A stretch of 64,000 bases of DNA, taken from Methylobacterium bullatum. Lineage in GTDB: Bacteria; Pseudomonadota; Alphaproteobacteria; Rhizobiales; Beijerinckiaceae. Positions 26,722-36,017 of the stretch are shown here, in pieces. Every line of letters begins with the position of its first letter. The first letter of the stretch is position 1. The position numbers and the translations under genes are program-made. Below the pieces are notes generated by a model. It searched no databases, was not told the origin of the DNA, and worked only from the letters and a program-made list of their open reading frames with translations. Where the stretch lies: contig NZ_NKUG01000070.1 in assembly GCF_014845095.1 (NCBI RefSeq), positions 1-64,000 of the forward strand, written 5' to 3'.

Positions 26722-27456
26722 TCAGGCGAGCGACGTCTCGGGCGGCTCGCTGTCGGAGGGGCGCGTATCCTCCAGGGGGCGCCCGGCGGGTGCCGCAGCC
26801 GGTGCGACGGTGGCGGCCACCGGCTCGGCGCGGATCGTCACTTCGTCGCCCTCGATTCCGAAGCGGACGTTCATCGCGGCCGCGCGGGCCACGAGCCCAG
26901 CATAGAACGGCAGGATGCTGTGGGCGTCCACCGCGCCGTTCTCCGGCGTTCCCGCGATCAGATCCTCCACATGGGCGGGGATTCGGGCGTGCGACCCCTT
27001 CGATGTGATGACGATGGAGGGGGCCTCTCCGTCGCCGCTGACGACCACGTCGATCCGGCCGCCACGGGGAATGGTGGTGGTGGCGATCATCACGAGGTTA
27101 AGGAGGAGCTTGACCTTGTTCTTCGGATAGAGCGCCTGCGGTGCGCTCCAGGCCAGTTGGGTCTTCTCGTCGCCGAACATCCCGCGCGAGACTTTCTCGG
27201 CATCGGCCAGGTCGATCGACGCGCCCGCGGATCCGGCGGCGCCGAACGCGATGCGGGCGAATTGCAGCCGTGCCGAGGCCTGCTTCGCGCTCTTGCCGAT
27301 CAGTTCGAGGGCGAATTCCCGCATCGAGGTGTCGCTCTCGTCTTCTAGGACTTCGAGCCCGTTCACGATGGCGCCGACCGGGCTGATGACGTCGTGGCAG
27401 ACGCGCGAGCAAAGCAGCGCGGAGAGATCGAGGGAATCGAGATCGACGGGGGTCAT
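26722..27456 (-). CDS. chpT: Histidine phosphotransferase ChpT
   Basis: 244 residues. The N-terminal dimerisation and phosphotransfer helices contain SALLCSRVCHDVISPVGAIVNG, given here by its core VCHDVISPVGA with phospho-His21; the rest is a degenerate ATPase-like fold (KNKVKLLLNLV, then SILPFYAGLVAR). The tail of about 35 residues is Ala/Pro-rich. ChpT relays phosphate from CckA to CtrA and CpdR. GGAGAG precedes ATG 27456. The frame continues far upstream on this strand through the neighbouring cysQ-like gene, but that part is an antisense shadow. It lies 145 bases upstream of cheA on the same strand. Confidence 0.92.
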   Translation of the reverse strand: MTPVDLDSLDLSALLCSRVCHDVISPVGAIVNGLEVLEDESDTSMREFALELIGKSAKQASARLQFARIAFGAAGSAGASIDLADAEKVSRGMFGDEKTQLAWSAPQALYPKNKVKLLLNLVMIATTTIPRGGRIDVVVSGDGEAPSIVITSKGSHARIPAHVEDLIAGTPENGAVDAHSILPFYAGLVARAAAMNVRFGIEGDEVTIRAEPVAATVAPAAAPAGRPLEDTRPSDSEPPETSLA

Positions 27457-27648
27457 CGTGCTCTCCGCACAGGGCAATGAAGGGGCCGCGGATGCGGCCG
27501 GTCCGTCGGCTTCGAGAGATGAAACCAACCGAGGGCGGCACCGATAGACGGCACAGGATGCTTTGAAAAGCGACGCGAGGAGTGCGTAGTCCGCTTCGGA
27601 GCCGACTCTAGAGTCGACAAGGCGCGGCTCGCAAGGCAAGACTTTCCT

Positions 27649-28518
27649 ATGCCCCTCGATCCGCGGATGCGCGACAGCATCGCGACGACATTGACCGACA
27701 TCGCCTGCGAAGCCGGCGACATCCTCCGACGACATCATGGTGGCGACTGCGCGCACGTGATCAAGCCGGACGGGACTCCGTCGAGCGTCGCCGACATCGC
27801 ATCCGAAAAGCTGATCTTCGATGCCCTGAGGCAGCGCTACCCGACGATCCCCATCGTCTCCGAGGAATCCACTCACGACCTGCCGCCGGCCGACTTGTTC
27901 TTTCTGGTCGACCCTCTGGACGGCACGCGCGATTTTCTGGCCGGAAACCCGGATTACAGCGTCAATATCTGCCTGATCGAAGGGAACAGGCCGGTCGCAT
28001 CGGCCGTGGCGGGTCCGGGCATCGGCCGCGTTTGGGGGGCCGGCGCCACGGCCTTCGAGGCGGTGATCCATCGCGGGCGACCGACGACGCGGAATGCGAT
28101 CCGGGTCAGGAAGGTGCCGGAGGACGGACTCGTCGCCCTGGTCAGCCGGCGCCACGGCGATACCGAGACGGAGGCCTGCCTCGCGGGACTTCCCATCGGC
28201 CAGAGGCGCGGCGTCGCATCGGCCCTGAAATTCTGCCTCATCGCGTCCGGCGAGGCCGACATCTATGTGCGCTGCGGCCCGACCATGGAATGGGACACCG
28301 CCGCCGGAGACCATGTGCTGACCACCGCCGGCGGCTGCGTCATCGTGTCGTCGGGGCGTGAGATCACCTATGGCCATTACGGCATTTTCTACCGTAACGG
28401 CCCTTTCGCGGCCCTCGGAGATCCGAGCTATACGGGCCGCCTCGGCCTGCCCGATCGCGGGCCGAGCCTGAACACGGTCCGCCAGGGATCTGCCGCGCAG
28501 ACAACGCCTCGGGTGTGA
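27649..28518 (+). CDS. cysQ: Inositol monophosphatase superfamily, probable 3'(2'),5'-bisphosphate nucleotidase CysQ
   Basis: 289 residues of the Mg-dependent, Li-sensitive phosphatase family. Metal-site motifs are all present: IVSEES, VDPLDGTRDFLAGN, and WDTAAGDHVLTTAGG near the C-terminus. The family hydrolyses PAP from sulfur assimilation or inositol phosphates; the DPLDGT-RDF and GHY-pattern are closer to CysQ, but paralogues are hard to separate by eye. It is divergent from chpT with 192 bases between. The last 35 residues beyond the fold look disordered. Confidence 0.82.
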   Translation: MPLDPRMRDSIATTLTDIACEAGDILRRHHGGDCAHVIKPDGTPSSVADIASEKLIFDALRQRYPTIPIVSEESTHDLPPADLFFLVDPLDGTRDFLAGNPDYSVNICLIEGNRPVASAVAGPGIGRVWGAGATAFEAVIHRGRPTTRNAIRVRKVPEDGLVALVSRRHGDTETEACLAGLPIGQRRGVASALKFCLIASGEADIYVRCGPTMEWDTAAGDHVLTTAGGCVIVSSGREITYGHYGIFYRNGPFAALGDPSYTGRLGLPDRGPSLNTVRQGSAAQTTPRV

Positions 28519-28528
28519 GAAAGCCTTC

Positions 28529-29017
28529 TCAGGGTGGCGCGCCATCCTCGGTGAGCTTGCGCAGGGCCGGCCATTTCTCTTCCGCCGCCGCGACGATGGC
28601 CGGTGACGCGACGACCCTCGAACGGTGTTCCCGATTTCGGAACAGGTAGAGACCCTCCCCCGCCGGACCGGCCAGGATCGCGAAGATCTGCGGGTCCGTG
28701 TCCACGATCCGGCCATCGAGCACCCCGATCGGATCGTAGCCGGACAGACGCGGCGCATAGGCGGAGGGCGCATCGCGGAAGGCCGCCAGGTTTCCCGGGC
28801 GCGAGAAACGCCAGGTCCGACCTTTCCAATCCCATTCGAAGGCCGGTTTGCCCGGTACCGGCTGTCCCTCGGGATCGAGGAAATAGCTGACCGCGTCGAA
28901 CCCATCGAGGGCGATGAGTCCTGGCCGCGCGAAGGAGGCACGAGGTGCGACGAGGCACGATGCCAGTGCGATTCCTGCAAGGTTACGGCGCGTTAACCCT
29001 ATCATGCGGTACTTCAT
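28529..29017 (-). CDS. Secreted YHS-domain protein
   Basis: 162 residues. N-terminus MKYRMIGLTRRNLAGIALASCLVAPRASFA is a twin-arginine-like or Sec signal (RR followed by a hydrophobic stretch, cleavage near residue 30). The mature part has the YHS pattern LDGFDAVSYFLDPEGQPVPGKPAFE then FSRPGNLAAFRDAPSAYAPR, given here as landmarks GFDAVSYF and PSAYAPRLSGYDP. YHS proteins of this layout are periplasmic and thought to bind metal or redox partners; the role here is unknown. It converges on the cysQ-like gene with 10 bases between stops. Confidence 0.75.
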   Translation of the reverse strand: MKYRMIGLTRRNLAGIALASCLVAPRASFARPGLIALDGFDAVSYFLDPEGQPVPGKPAFEWDWKGRTWRFSRPGNLAAFRDAPSAYAPRLSGYDPIGVLDGRIVDTDPQIFAILAGPAGEGLYLFRNREHRSRVVASPAIVAAAEEKWPALRKLTEDGAPP

Positions 29018-29128
29018 GCTCTAATCGGCGCTACGCGGGCTCGTGCCTCCGCTTGTCCCGGCTCGGACAAATCCGGCCAGGAGAATGTCGGCGAACGGGA
29101 CGGATGTCGAACCTTGTGATGGGCGAAC

Positions 29129-29773
29129 ATGGTGCTCCGGATGACAGATCCTTCGAACCCCCTCGCCGCATCGGGCGAGCCCTCGCCGCTGACAGCCCGG
29201 CGCCGCGCTCTCATCCTCGGTGCAGCCGCGGTCGCCCTGCTCATCGCGGCGCCCGTAGCTCCGGCCCTGGCCTTCGACGAGCCGCCCCCCGGACGGTTCC
29301 GGCCCGCCGAGATCGTGGATAACGGGCATAAGTTCTTCGGCTCGATGTCGCGGGGTCTCGCCCTCACCGTGGAAGAGGCGACCCGGCGCTGGGGCGAGCC
29401 CAACGGCTACATCCTCGGGCAGGAAGCGTCCGGCGCCATCGTCGGCGGCGTCCGCTACGGCGAAGGCACACTCTATACACGCAATGCCGGGCAGCGCCGG
29501 ATCTACTGGCAGGGTCCGTCCATCGGGTTCGACCTCGGCGGCGACGGCGATCGCACGATGATGCTTCTCTACAACATGCCCTCGGTCTCCGGCCTCTACC
29601 GGCGTTTTGCCGGGGTCGACGGCTCCGCCTATTTCATCGGCGGGTTCGGGATGACCGCCGTGACGAATGACGGAATGGTGGTGGTGCCGATCAGGACCGG
29701 CGTCGGTGCGCGCCTGGGGATCAATGTCGGCTATCTGAAATTCACGTCGAAGCCGACCTGGAACCCCTTCTGA
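29129..29773 (+). CDS. eipA: EipA family (DUF1134) envelope protein
   Basis: 214 residues. A signal segment (RRRALILGAAAVALLIAAPVAPALA) ends near residue 48. The mature DUF1134 domain shows VEEATRRWGEPNGYILGQEASGA, abbreviated by WGEPNGYILGQE, then VGGVRYGEGTLYT and GGFGMTAVTNDG. EipA of Brucella is a periplasmic small beta-barrel protein that supports envelope integrity; the same role is inferred here. ATG 29129 and ATG 29141 are both possible starts. It is divergent from the YHS gene. Confidence 0.85.
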   Translation: MVLRMTDPSNPLAASGEPSPLTARRRALILGAAAVALLIAAPVAPALAFDEPPPGRFRPAEIVDNGHKFFGSMSRGLALTVEEATRRWGEPNGYILGQEASGAIVGGVRYGEGTLYTRNAGQRRIYWQGPSIGFDLGGDGDRTMMLLYNMPSVSGLYRRFAGVDGSAYFIGGFGMTAVTNDGMVVVPIRTGVGARLGINVGYLKFTSKPTWNPF

Positions 29774-29915
29774 TCCGACCCGACTCGTGGGCCTCGGCCG
29801 GCGGCGGTTCGTCTCTAACCCGTCAAAGGATTGGTCTCGCCTGGGGGAAATGGTCTAAAGACATGCGCGTCGCGGTTTTTCCGACCGCGCCAGGGGCTAG
29901 GAAGAGCATTCCCGC

Positions 29916-30638
29916 GTGATCGAAACCGTGATGATCTTCGCGCTCGGCTTCCTCGCGGCGAGCCTGTGCGCCCTCATGGTCCTGCCGGCCGTCAACGCCC
30001 GGGCGACCCGCCTGGCCAAGCGCCGGCTCGAAGGCCTCGTTCCCCTTTCTGCCTCCGAAATCGCCGCCGAGAAGGATTATCTGCGCGCGCGGTTCGCCGT
30101 CACCCAGCGCCGCCTCGAGCGGAAGGTGGAAGCGGCGCGCGCCAGCCGCCATGCGGATATGGCGGCCATCGGCGCGCGGACCCTTGAGATCGCCGCCCTG
30201 TCGCGGAACGTGGAGGAGCGGGATGCCGCCCTGGCATCGACGCGGGCGAACCTGGACGGAGTCGAGCGCGACCTCGCCACCGCCCGCGCGGAGGGAACCC
30301 TCAGCCTCGCCACGCTCGAAGTTCTCGAGAACGCCCATCGCGATCTCCTCGACGATCTCCACGCCCTGCGCGAGGCGCGAGCGGCGCAGGCTGACGCGCC
30401 AGCCGACGACGAGGCGGGGCAGGACCTACAGGAGCGCTACTCGGCGCTCCTCGCCGAATGTGAGGCCCTGCGCACGGCAAAGGCGTCTCCCGACGCTGAG
30501 ATCGCCGCCCTTCGCCAGCGCATCGTCGAGGTGGCGGATTCGCTGCTGCGACAGAACCGGCTTCCGTCCGTCGATGTTTTCGCCATGCCGGGCTCGCAGG
30601 CCGGTTCGATTCCGGTGAAACAGACCGAACCCGTCTGA
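29916..30638 (+). CDS. Membrane-anchored coiled-coil hypothetical protein
   Basis: 240 residues. One N-terminal membrane helix (about 4-25, MIFALGFLAASLCALMVLP) is followed by a long charged coiled coil (about 35-215) full of Arg, Glu, Leu and Ala heptads, and a short tail ending PVKQTEPV. The start is a GTG at 29916; an ATG at 29931 would shorten the N-terminus by five residues. It resembles scaffold-like envelope proteins of Hyphomicrobiales, but I cannot name a family. Confidence 0.7.
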   Translation: MIETVMIFALGFLAASLCALMVLPAVNARATRLAKRRLEGLVPLSASEIAAEKDYLRARFAVTQRRLERKVEAARASRHADMAAIGARTLEIAALSRNVEERDAALASTRANLDGVERDLATARAEGTLSLATLEVLENAHRDLLDDLHALREARAAQADAPADDEAGQDLQERYSALLAECEALRTAKASPDAEIAALRQRIVEVADSLLRQNRLPSVDVFAMPGSQAGSIPVKQTEPV

Positions 30639-30796
30639 TTTACCCGCGGGTGGAGAGAGGGCCGTTGCAGGCGGCCGGAGGAGTGGCGTAGAAGCCGCGT
30701 CTTCATGGGATGACCACCGGCGTGCCTTGTTTCGACCATGCAAAGGCATCATCGGGTTCGTTACATCCTCACTGTCTGAGACGGATCGCGTTCCCT

Positions 30797-31069
30797 ATGA
30801 CTTCCAAGATGACTTCGCTTGCCCTCGCACTCGTGACAGTGTCCGTGTTCTCGTCGGCGGCGGCCTTCGCCCAAGCCGCTCCCCAGACGAAGCGGGGCAA
30901 CGAGACGCTCAAGAAGTATTGCACCGGCGATTACCTCACCTATTGCGGCAACCTCTCTCCCGACGATCCGGCGGTGGACAAGTGCTTCCAGACCAACTGG
31001 ACCAAGCTGTCCGAGAATTGCCGCCGCGCTATCGACGCCTACGAGAAGACGGGCGGCAAGAAGGGCTGA
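30797..31069 (+). CDS. Small secreted cysteine-containing protein, 90 aa
   Basis: Signal peptide MTSKMTSLALALVTVSVFSSAAAFAQ, cleavage after AFA near residue 25, then about 65 residues with four Cys in YCTGDYLTYCGN, DKCFQTN and ENCRRA. The spacing matches the cysteine-rich-repeat small proteins seen in Methylobacterium and relatives; two disulfides in the periplasm are likely. ATG 30797 is set by the signal peptide. Function unknown. Confidence 0.75.
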   Translation: MTSKMTSLALALVTVSVFSSAAAFAQAAPQTKRGNETLKKYCTGDYLTYCGNLSPDDPAVDKCFQTNWTKLSENCRRAIDAYEKTGGKKG

Positions 31070-31182
31070 TCCCCTTCATTGAGGCCCCGGTGCCTCAGGC
31101 AGCACAAAGCGTGGCCGTTGCGCTCGCATCAGCGGGACGCAACGGCTATGATGCCGACGCCCGAGGCTCCGGACCCACGTTG

Positions 31183-31491
31183 ATGTTGTTTCGTTCCCGA
31201 CTGACGTTGCTCCTCGTTCTGGGCTGCGTGTCCCTGGCCGGCTCCGGCTGCGGCCGACGCGGTGCCCTGCAGGCCCCCGATACGCGGGCACCGGTGCAAT
31301 CCTCCGGAGTCGGGCTCGGATCGTCCCCGGTGGCGGATTCCACCGCCGTGGCCGACGGCGACGATCTCGACCCCTCGGCGATTTCCGGCACGCCTCAGGC
31401 GATCAAGGAAGCGCCCGTGCAGACATCGAAGGGCGTCAAGCGCGGCTACACCATTCCCAAACAGCCCTTCATCCTCGATCCGCTGCTGTAG
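31183..31491 (+). CDS. lptM: LptM-like small lipoprotein
   Basis: 102 residues starting MLFRSRLTLLLVLGCVSLAGSGC, a lipoprotein signal with lipobox LAGSGC followed by GRRGAL, the LptM/YifL pattern (Cys-Gly-x-x-Gly-x-Leu). In E. coli LptM helps the LptD/E LPS translocon mature. Gene order supports the call: a YifL-type gene immediately upstream of lysA is the normal alphaproteobacterial arrangement. The C-terminal half is disordered and ends in KQPFILDPLL. Confidence 0.8.
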   Translation: MLFRSRLTLLLVLGCVSLAGSGCGRRGALQAPDTRAPVQSSGVGLGSSPVADSTAVADGDDLDPSAISGTPQAIKEAPVQTSKGVKRGYTIPKQPFILDPLL

Positions 31492-31567
31492 AGGATCGCC
31501 GGCGGGCCGACCGCCGCGCTCTCCTTTTCAAATCCGCGTTTCAGGATCCGCGTCCCAAGGCCCGTCG

Positions 31568-32842
31568 ATGCACCATTTCCATTATCGCGACGGCCTGCTG
31601 GCGGCCGAGGATGTCGATCTGACCGGCCTGGCCGCGGAGGTCGGTACCCCGTTCTACTGCTACTCCACCGCGACGCTCGAGCGGCATTACCGCGTCTTCG
31701 CCGAGGCCTTCGCCGGGGACGACGCCCTCGTCTGCTACGCGATGAAGGCGAATTCGAACCAGGCGGTGCTCACCACGCTGGCGCGTCTCGGCGCGGGGAT
31801 GGACATCGTCTCCGAGGGCGAGTTGCGCCGCGCCCTTGCCGCCGGCGTCGATCCGCAGCGGATCGTGTTCTCCGGCGTGGGCAAGACCCGCGAGGAGATG
31901 GCGGCGGCGCTGCATGCCGGCATCTACTGCTTCAACGTGGAGAGCGAGCCCGAGCTCGAAACCCTGTCCGAGGTGGCCTCTTCTCTTGGCGCGACCGCTC
32001 CGGTCTCCGTCCGGGTCAACCCGGACGTGGATGCCGGAACCCACGCCAAGATCTCCACCGGAAAATCCGAGAACAAGTTCGGCATCCCCATCGGGCGCGC
32101 GGCCGATGTCTATGCCCGCGCGGCGTCGCTGCCGGGGATCGCGGTGTCCGGCGTCGACATGCATATCGGCAGTCAGATCACCGATCTCGCGCCCTTCGCC
32201 CATGCGGCCGGGCTGTTGGCGGAACTGGCGCGCAGCCTGATGGCGCAGGGTCACCCCCTGCATCACATCGACTTCGGCGGTGGCCTCGGCATTCCCTATC
32301 GCGAGGACAACGCCCCTCCCCCGGAGCCCGCCGCCCTGGCGGAGATCCTGCGCCCTCACTATCGGTCCCTCGGCCTGCGCCCTGTCTTCGAGATCGGCCG
32401 CATGATCGCCGGCAATGCCGGCATCCTGGTCACCCGCGTCCTCTACGTGAAGCGCACGGAGGGCCGGACCTTCGTCATCGTCGACGCGGCGATGAACGAC
32501 CTCATCCGCCCGACGCTCTACGAGGCCTACCACGCCCTCCGTCCGGTCATCGAGCCCGGTGCCGACGCCCCACGCCTCGTCGCCGATGTGGTCGGACCGG
32601 TCTGCGAGAGCGGCGATTACATCGCGCTGGGCCGCGACATTCCCGATGTCGCACCGGGCGACCTCGTCGCCGTGATGACGGCGGGCGCCTACGGGGCTGT
32701 CCAGGCCGGAACCTACAATACGCGCCGCCTCGTGGCCGAGGTTCTGGTGAGCGGCGACCGTGCGGCCATCGTCCGGCCGCGCCAGACCTACGACGACCTC
32801 ATCGGCCTCGACCGCGTGCCCGACTGGCTGCGGTCGGAATAG
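31568..32842 (+). CDS. lysA: Diaminopimelate decarboxylase
   Basis: 424 residues. The PLP lysine is Lys60 in VCYAMKANSN. Other family motifs are VNPDVDAGTHAKISTG, SGVDMHIGSQI, DFGGGLGIPY, and near the C-terminus GPVCESGD with GAYGAV, where Cys and Tyr complete the active site across the dimer. It makes L-lysine from meso-DAP, the last step of lysine synthesis. The ATG at 31568 follows 76 bases after lptM and starts MHHFHYRDG, as orthologues do. Confidence 0.97.
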   Translation: MHHFHYRDGLLAAEDVDLTGLAAEVGTPFYCYSTATLERHYRVFAEAFAGDDALVCYAMKANSNQAVLTTLARLGAGMDIVSEGELRRALAAGVDPQRIVFSGVGKTREEMAAALHAGIYCFNVESEPELETLSEVASSLGATAPVSVRVNPDVDAGTHAKISTGKSENKFGIPIGRAADVYARAASLPGIAVSGVDMHIGSQITDLAPFAHAAGLLAELARSLMAQGHPLHHIDFGGGLGIPYREDNAPPPEPAALAEILRPHYRSLGLRPVFEIGRMIAGNAGILVTRVLYVKRTEGRTFVIVDAAMNDLIRPTLYEAYHALRPVIEPGADAPRLVADVVGPVCESGDYIALGRDIPDVAPGDLVAVMTAGAYGAVQAGTYNTRRLVAEVLVSGDRAAIVRPRQTYDDLIGLDRVPDWLRSE

Positions 32843-32956
32843 CCGCGCGCCCGCGATGCGGGTGGGCCGATTTGACCCGATCGCCGTGCGCCGCCACCAT
32901 GCTAGGCTGACAGCGCGGGATGCGGCGAGCACTCACCGCCTCGGGAGCCCAGCAGA

Positions 32957-35587
32957 ATGGACGAGGCCGACGCGACGACCTCCGGTGCGAGCCAGATGAC
33001 GACCCCGAAGCCGCCGGCCGCGCGAAGCCGGCTCGATCGGCTCGTGTCGCGATCGCAGGCCGCCGGGCTGTGGGAGCGGGCATGGCCCCTGCTCTGGCGG
33101 GGGCTCGCCGTGATCCTCGCCTTCCTGGCGGTCTCATGGCTGGGGCTCTGGCTCGATCTGCCACCGATCTGGCGGATCTCGGGGCTTTCCGCTTTCGCCG
33201 TCGCACTCCTCGCCGCGCTGGTTCCCTTGATCCGGCTTTCCCGCCCGAGCCGCCGGGATGCCCTCGCGCGGCTCGACCGCGATGCCGCTGCGGGCAATTC
33301 CAGCCTGTCCCACAATCCCGCTTCCGCCATCGAGGATACGCTCGCCGTCGGGACGACAGATCCGGCGACACAGGCTCTCTGGGCCCTGCACCAGCGCCGT
33401 GCGGCCGAGGCGGTGGCACGATTGAACGTCGGCCTACCGCGTCCGGGTATGCCGCGCCGAGACCCCTTCGCCCTGCGTGCGGGGCTCGTCGTGGCGGCGG
33501 TCGCCAGCCTGTTCGTCGCCGGCCCGGAATGGCGCCAGCGCATCGGCAGCGCCTTCGACTGGCACGAGGCCGCCGGCCCTGCACCGAGCTTTCGGGTGGA
33601 TGCCTGGATCGATCCGCCGCTCTACACCCGGCTTCCGCCCCTCGTCGTCACCATGAACGGCACCGAGCAGCGCCTGCGCGCACCGGTGAACGCGACGCTG
33701 ATCGTCCGGATCGCCGGCCAGGGCGATGTCGTGCTGACCCCGAATGCCGGTTTCAAGCCAATGCCTGGCAAGGAAGCGCGTCCGGACCTCCGTGAGGACC
33801 GCTTCCAGCTCGTCGGTGGCACCGCCGATCTCGTCATCGCCGCGGGCTCGGCGCCCACGCAGCATCTCATCGTCGAGACCATCCCCGATCTCGCCCCGGA
33901 AGTCAGGCGTATCGGCGGCCTGGAGGTGAATGCACGCGGTACCTTCAACCTGACCTACCGAGCCAAGGACGATTACGGCATTGGCTCGGCCGACGGGATC
34001 ATCGAGCCCCTGGCCGGCGCGCGCTCCCTGGTTCCGGTGCCGAAGATGCCACTCGCCCTGCCTTCCGATGTGAGCGGGGACACCGACACGAAGACGCTGG
34101 TGGATCTGACCGACAACCCATGGTCCGGCGCGCGTGTCCGCCTCACCCTCGTGGTCAAGGACGAGGCCGGCCAGGAGGGGCGGACCGAGACGGCGGAGAT
34201 CACGTTGCCGGCGCGGCCGTTCCGCGAGCCTCTGGCGCGCGCCTTGGCAGAAGAGCGCCGACGCCTCGTCACCGCTCCCGACGAAAGTCGGCGCCGGGTG
34301 CAGACCGCCCTCGACGCGCTGATGATCGCGCCGGACCAGTTCACACCGCAGCCGTCGATCTTCCTCGGGCTGCGCACCGCATCCCGCCGGCTCAAAGCTG
34401 CGCGGACCGACGAAGCCCTCGTCGAGGTCGCCGACCTGTTGTGGGAGATGGCGCTCAAGATCGAGGACGGCGATCTGTCCGACGCGGAGAAGAGCCTGCG
34501 CGCCGCACAGGACAAGCTGAAGGACGCCATCGAGCGCAACGCGCCGGACGAGGAGATCAAGAAGCTGACGGAGGACCTGAAACAGGCCCTCGACAAGTTC
34601 ATGAAGCAGATGGCCGAGCGCCAGCAGAAGCAGCCTCAGCAGCAGGGCGAGAAGGGCAAGTCGCAGCAGAACGCCAAGACCGTCACTCCGGACGATCTGA
34701 ACAAGATGCTGAAGGACATGGAAGAGGCGATGAAGCGCGGCGACACCGCCGAGGCGCAACGCCTGCTCGAAGAGCTTCGCAGCATCCTCGAAAATCTTCA
34801 GACAGCCGAGCCGGGAGCTAAATCCGACCCGAATGGCCGTGAGATGAGCAAGCAGGCCGAGGAACTCGACAAGATGTCCCGCGAGCAGCAGGCGCTCCGC
34901 GACGAGACTTTCAAGGACGGCCAGAACAAGCGCGGCCAGCAGCCCGGGCAGAAGCAGGGCCAGAAGCCCCAGCGCGGCCAGCAGGGGCAGCAGCAGAATG
35001 GCGATCAGGGCCAGCAGGGCGGAGAGCAAGGGCAGCAAGGCCAAAAGGGTCAGAAGGGCCAGAAAGGCGAGCAGGGCCAGGGCGGCGCCGGCGAACGCCA
35101 GCAGGCCCTGCGCCAGCGGCTCGAGGATCTGCAGAAGCGGATGAAGGAGCTCGGGATGCAGGGCGAGGAAGGCCTCGCCGACGCCGAGGAGGCGATGCGC
35201 GACGCCGAAGGCGCCCTCGGCGAGGGCAAGGAAGGCGATGCCGTCGACGCTCAGGGCCGCGCCCTCGATGGCCTCAAGCGCGGGGCCGACGGGATGCAGA
35301 AGCAGATGGAGGAGATGGCCCAGGGCGAGGGTGAAGGCGAGGGCGAGCAGGAGGGCGGCGAGAACCCCAGTCAGCAGGGGCAGGCCGGCAATCGCGACGA
35401 CGATCCGCTCGGCCGTCCCACGAAGGGCCGCGACCTCTCCGACGGACGTGGCAAGGTTCCGACCGCCGACGAATCCGCGGTCCAGCGCACGCGCCGGATC
35501 ATGGAGGAGTTGCGCCGCAAGCTCGGCGATCCGAGCCGGCCGAGAGAAGAGCTCGACTATTTCGAGCGACTGCTCCGGCGAAACTGA
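32957..35587 (+). CDS. TIGR02302 / DUF4175 family membrane protein with Gln/Gly-rich repeats
   Basis: 876 residues. Two membrane helices lie near 45-90 (RGLAVILAFLAVSWLG, SAFAVALLAALVPLI) and another near 172-188; a large periplasmic or cytoplasmic domain (about 200-470) follows. Residues 470-650 are charged helix, and 651-714 form a low-complexity stretch with consecutive Gly-X-Y triplets (GQQGQKGQKGQKGEQGQ). The C-terminus ends in a conserved helix, EELRRKLGDPSRPREELDYF. The family is conserved in alphaproteobacteria but has no established biochemical role. It is followed by the HIG1 gene, as in relatives. Confidence 0.85.
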   Translation: MDEADATTSGASQMTTPKPPAARSRLDRLVSRSQAAGLWERAWPLLWRGLAVILAFLAVSWLGLWLDLPPIWRISGLSAFAVALLAALVPLIRLSRPSRRDALARLDRDAAAGNSSLSHNPASAIEDTLAVGTTDPATQALWALHQRRAAEAVARLNVGLPRPGMPRRDPFALRAGLVVAAVASLFVAGPEWRQRIGSAFDWHEAAGPAPSFRVDAWIDPPLYTRLPPLVVTMNGTEQRLRAPVNATLIVRIAGQGDVVLTPNAGFKPMPGKEARPDLREDRFQLVGGTADLVIAAGSAPTQHLIVETIPDLAPEVRRIGGLEVNARGTFNLTYRAKDDYGIGSADGIIEPLAGARSLVPVPKMPLALPSDVSGDTDTKTLVDLTDNPWSGARVRLTLVVKDEAGQEGRTETAEITLPARPFREPLARALAEERRRLVTAPDESRRRVQTALDALMIAPDQFTPQPSIFLGLRTASRRLKAARTDEALVEVADLLWEMALKIEDGDLSDAEKSLRAAQDKLKDAIERNAPDEEIKKLTEDLKQALDKFMKQMAERQQKQPQQQGEKGKSQQNAKTVTPDDLNKMLKDMEEAMKRGDTAEAQRLLEELRSILENLQTAEPGAKSDPNGREMSKQAEELDKMSREQQALRDETFKDGQNKRGQQPGQKQGQKPQRGQQGQQQNGDQGQQGGEQGQQGQKGQKGQKGEQGQGGAGERQQALRQRLEDLQKRMKELGMQGEEGLADAEEAMRDAEGALGEGKEGDAVDAQGRALDGLKRGADGMQKQMEEMAQGEGEGEGEQEGGENPSQQGQAGNRDDDPLGRPTKGRDLSDGRGKVPTADESAVQRTRRIMEELRRKLGDPSRPREELDYFERLLRRN

Positions 35588-35686
35588 GGAGCGCATCCGT
35601 TCATCGGGTGCGATGCCCTGCCCTATGGGCTAGGGTAGCATCGGAGCCATATGGGCTTCGTCCCCGCGTTCCGAGCCCGAGCCGTC

Positions 35687-35872
35687 ATGTCCTCCAACTC
35701 CCTCGTCCTCGTCGCCTGTCTCGCCGTGGCCGTCGTGCTGTTGCTCGGCCTCGTCAACATGATGCGCGGCGGCAGCGCCAACACGTCCCAACGCCTCATG
35801 CGTCTGCGCGTATTGCTGCAGTTTGTGGCGATCGTCTTCATCATGGGCGTGGTGTGGTGGCGCTCCGCCTGA
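35687..35872 (+). CDS. HIG1-domain twin-transmembrane protein, 61 aa
   Basis: Two membrane helices (SLVLVACLAVAVVLLLGLV and LLQFVAIVFIMGVVW) flank the HIG1-type loop NMMRGGSANTSQRLMRLRV. Family members are small inner-membrane proteins, in mitochondria associated with respiratory complexes. ATG 35687 gives the usual N-terminus; an ATG at 35651 with GGAG four bases upstream would add twelve residues. It sits between the TIGR02302 gene and the PagL-like and adenosyltransferase genes. Confidence 0.8.
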   Translation: MSSNSLVLVACLAVAVVLLLGLVNMMRGGSANTSQRLMRLRVLLQFVAIVFIMGVVWWRSA

Positions 35873-36017
35873 GCCACGATCACATCTCGGTGAGTGTGGC
35901 GGACGGGCCTCACACGCGATCTAACACGATGACGAGGCGGGATTACTGAGCCGTCGGACTGCCGCCAGCGTATTTCCGCGTGGTAGGAAGGTTCCGTTCA
36001 CTTTGGATCCGTCATCG

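Noticed and set aside
27457-28980. The long 5' part of the minus-strand frame that ends in chpT
   Set aside because: It runs antisense through the cysQ-like gene; only the section from ATG 27456 has ChpT sequence and a ribosome site.
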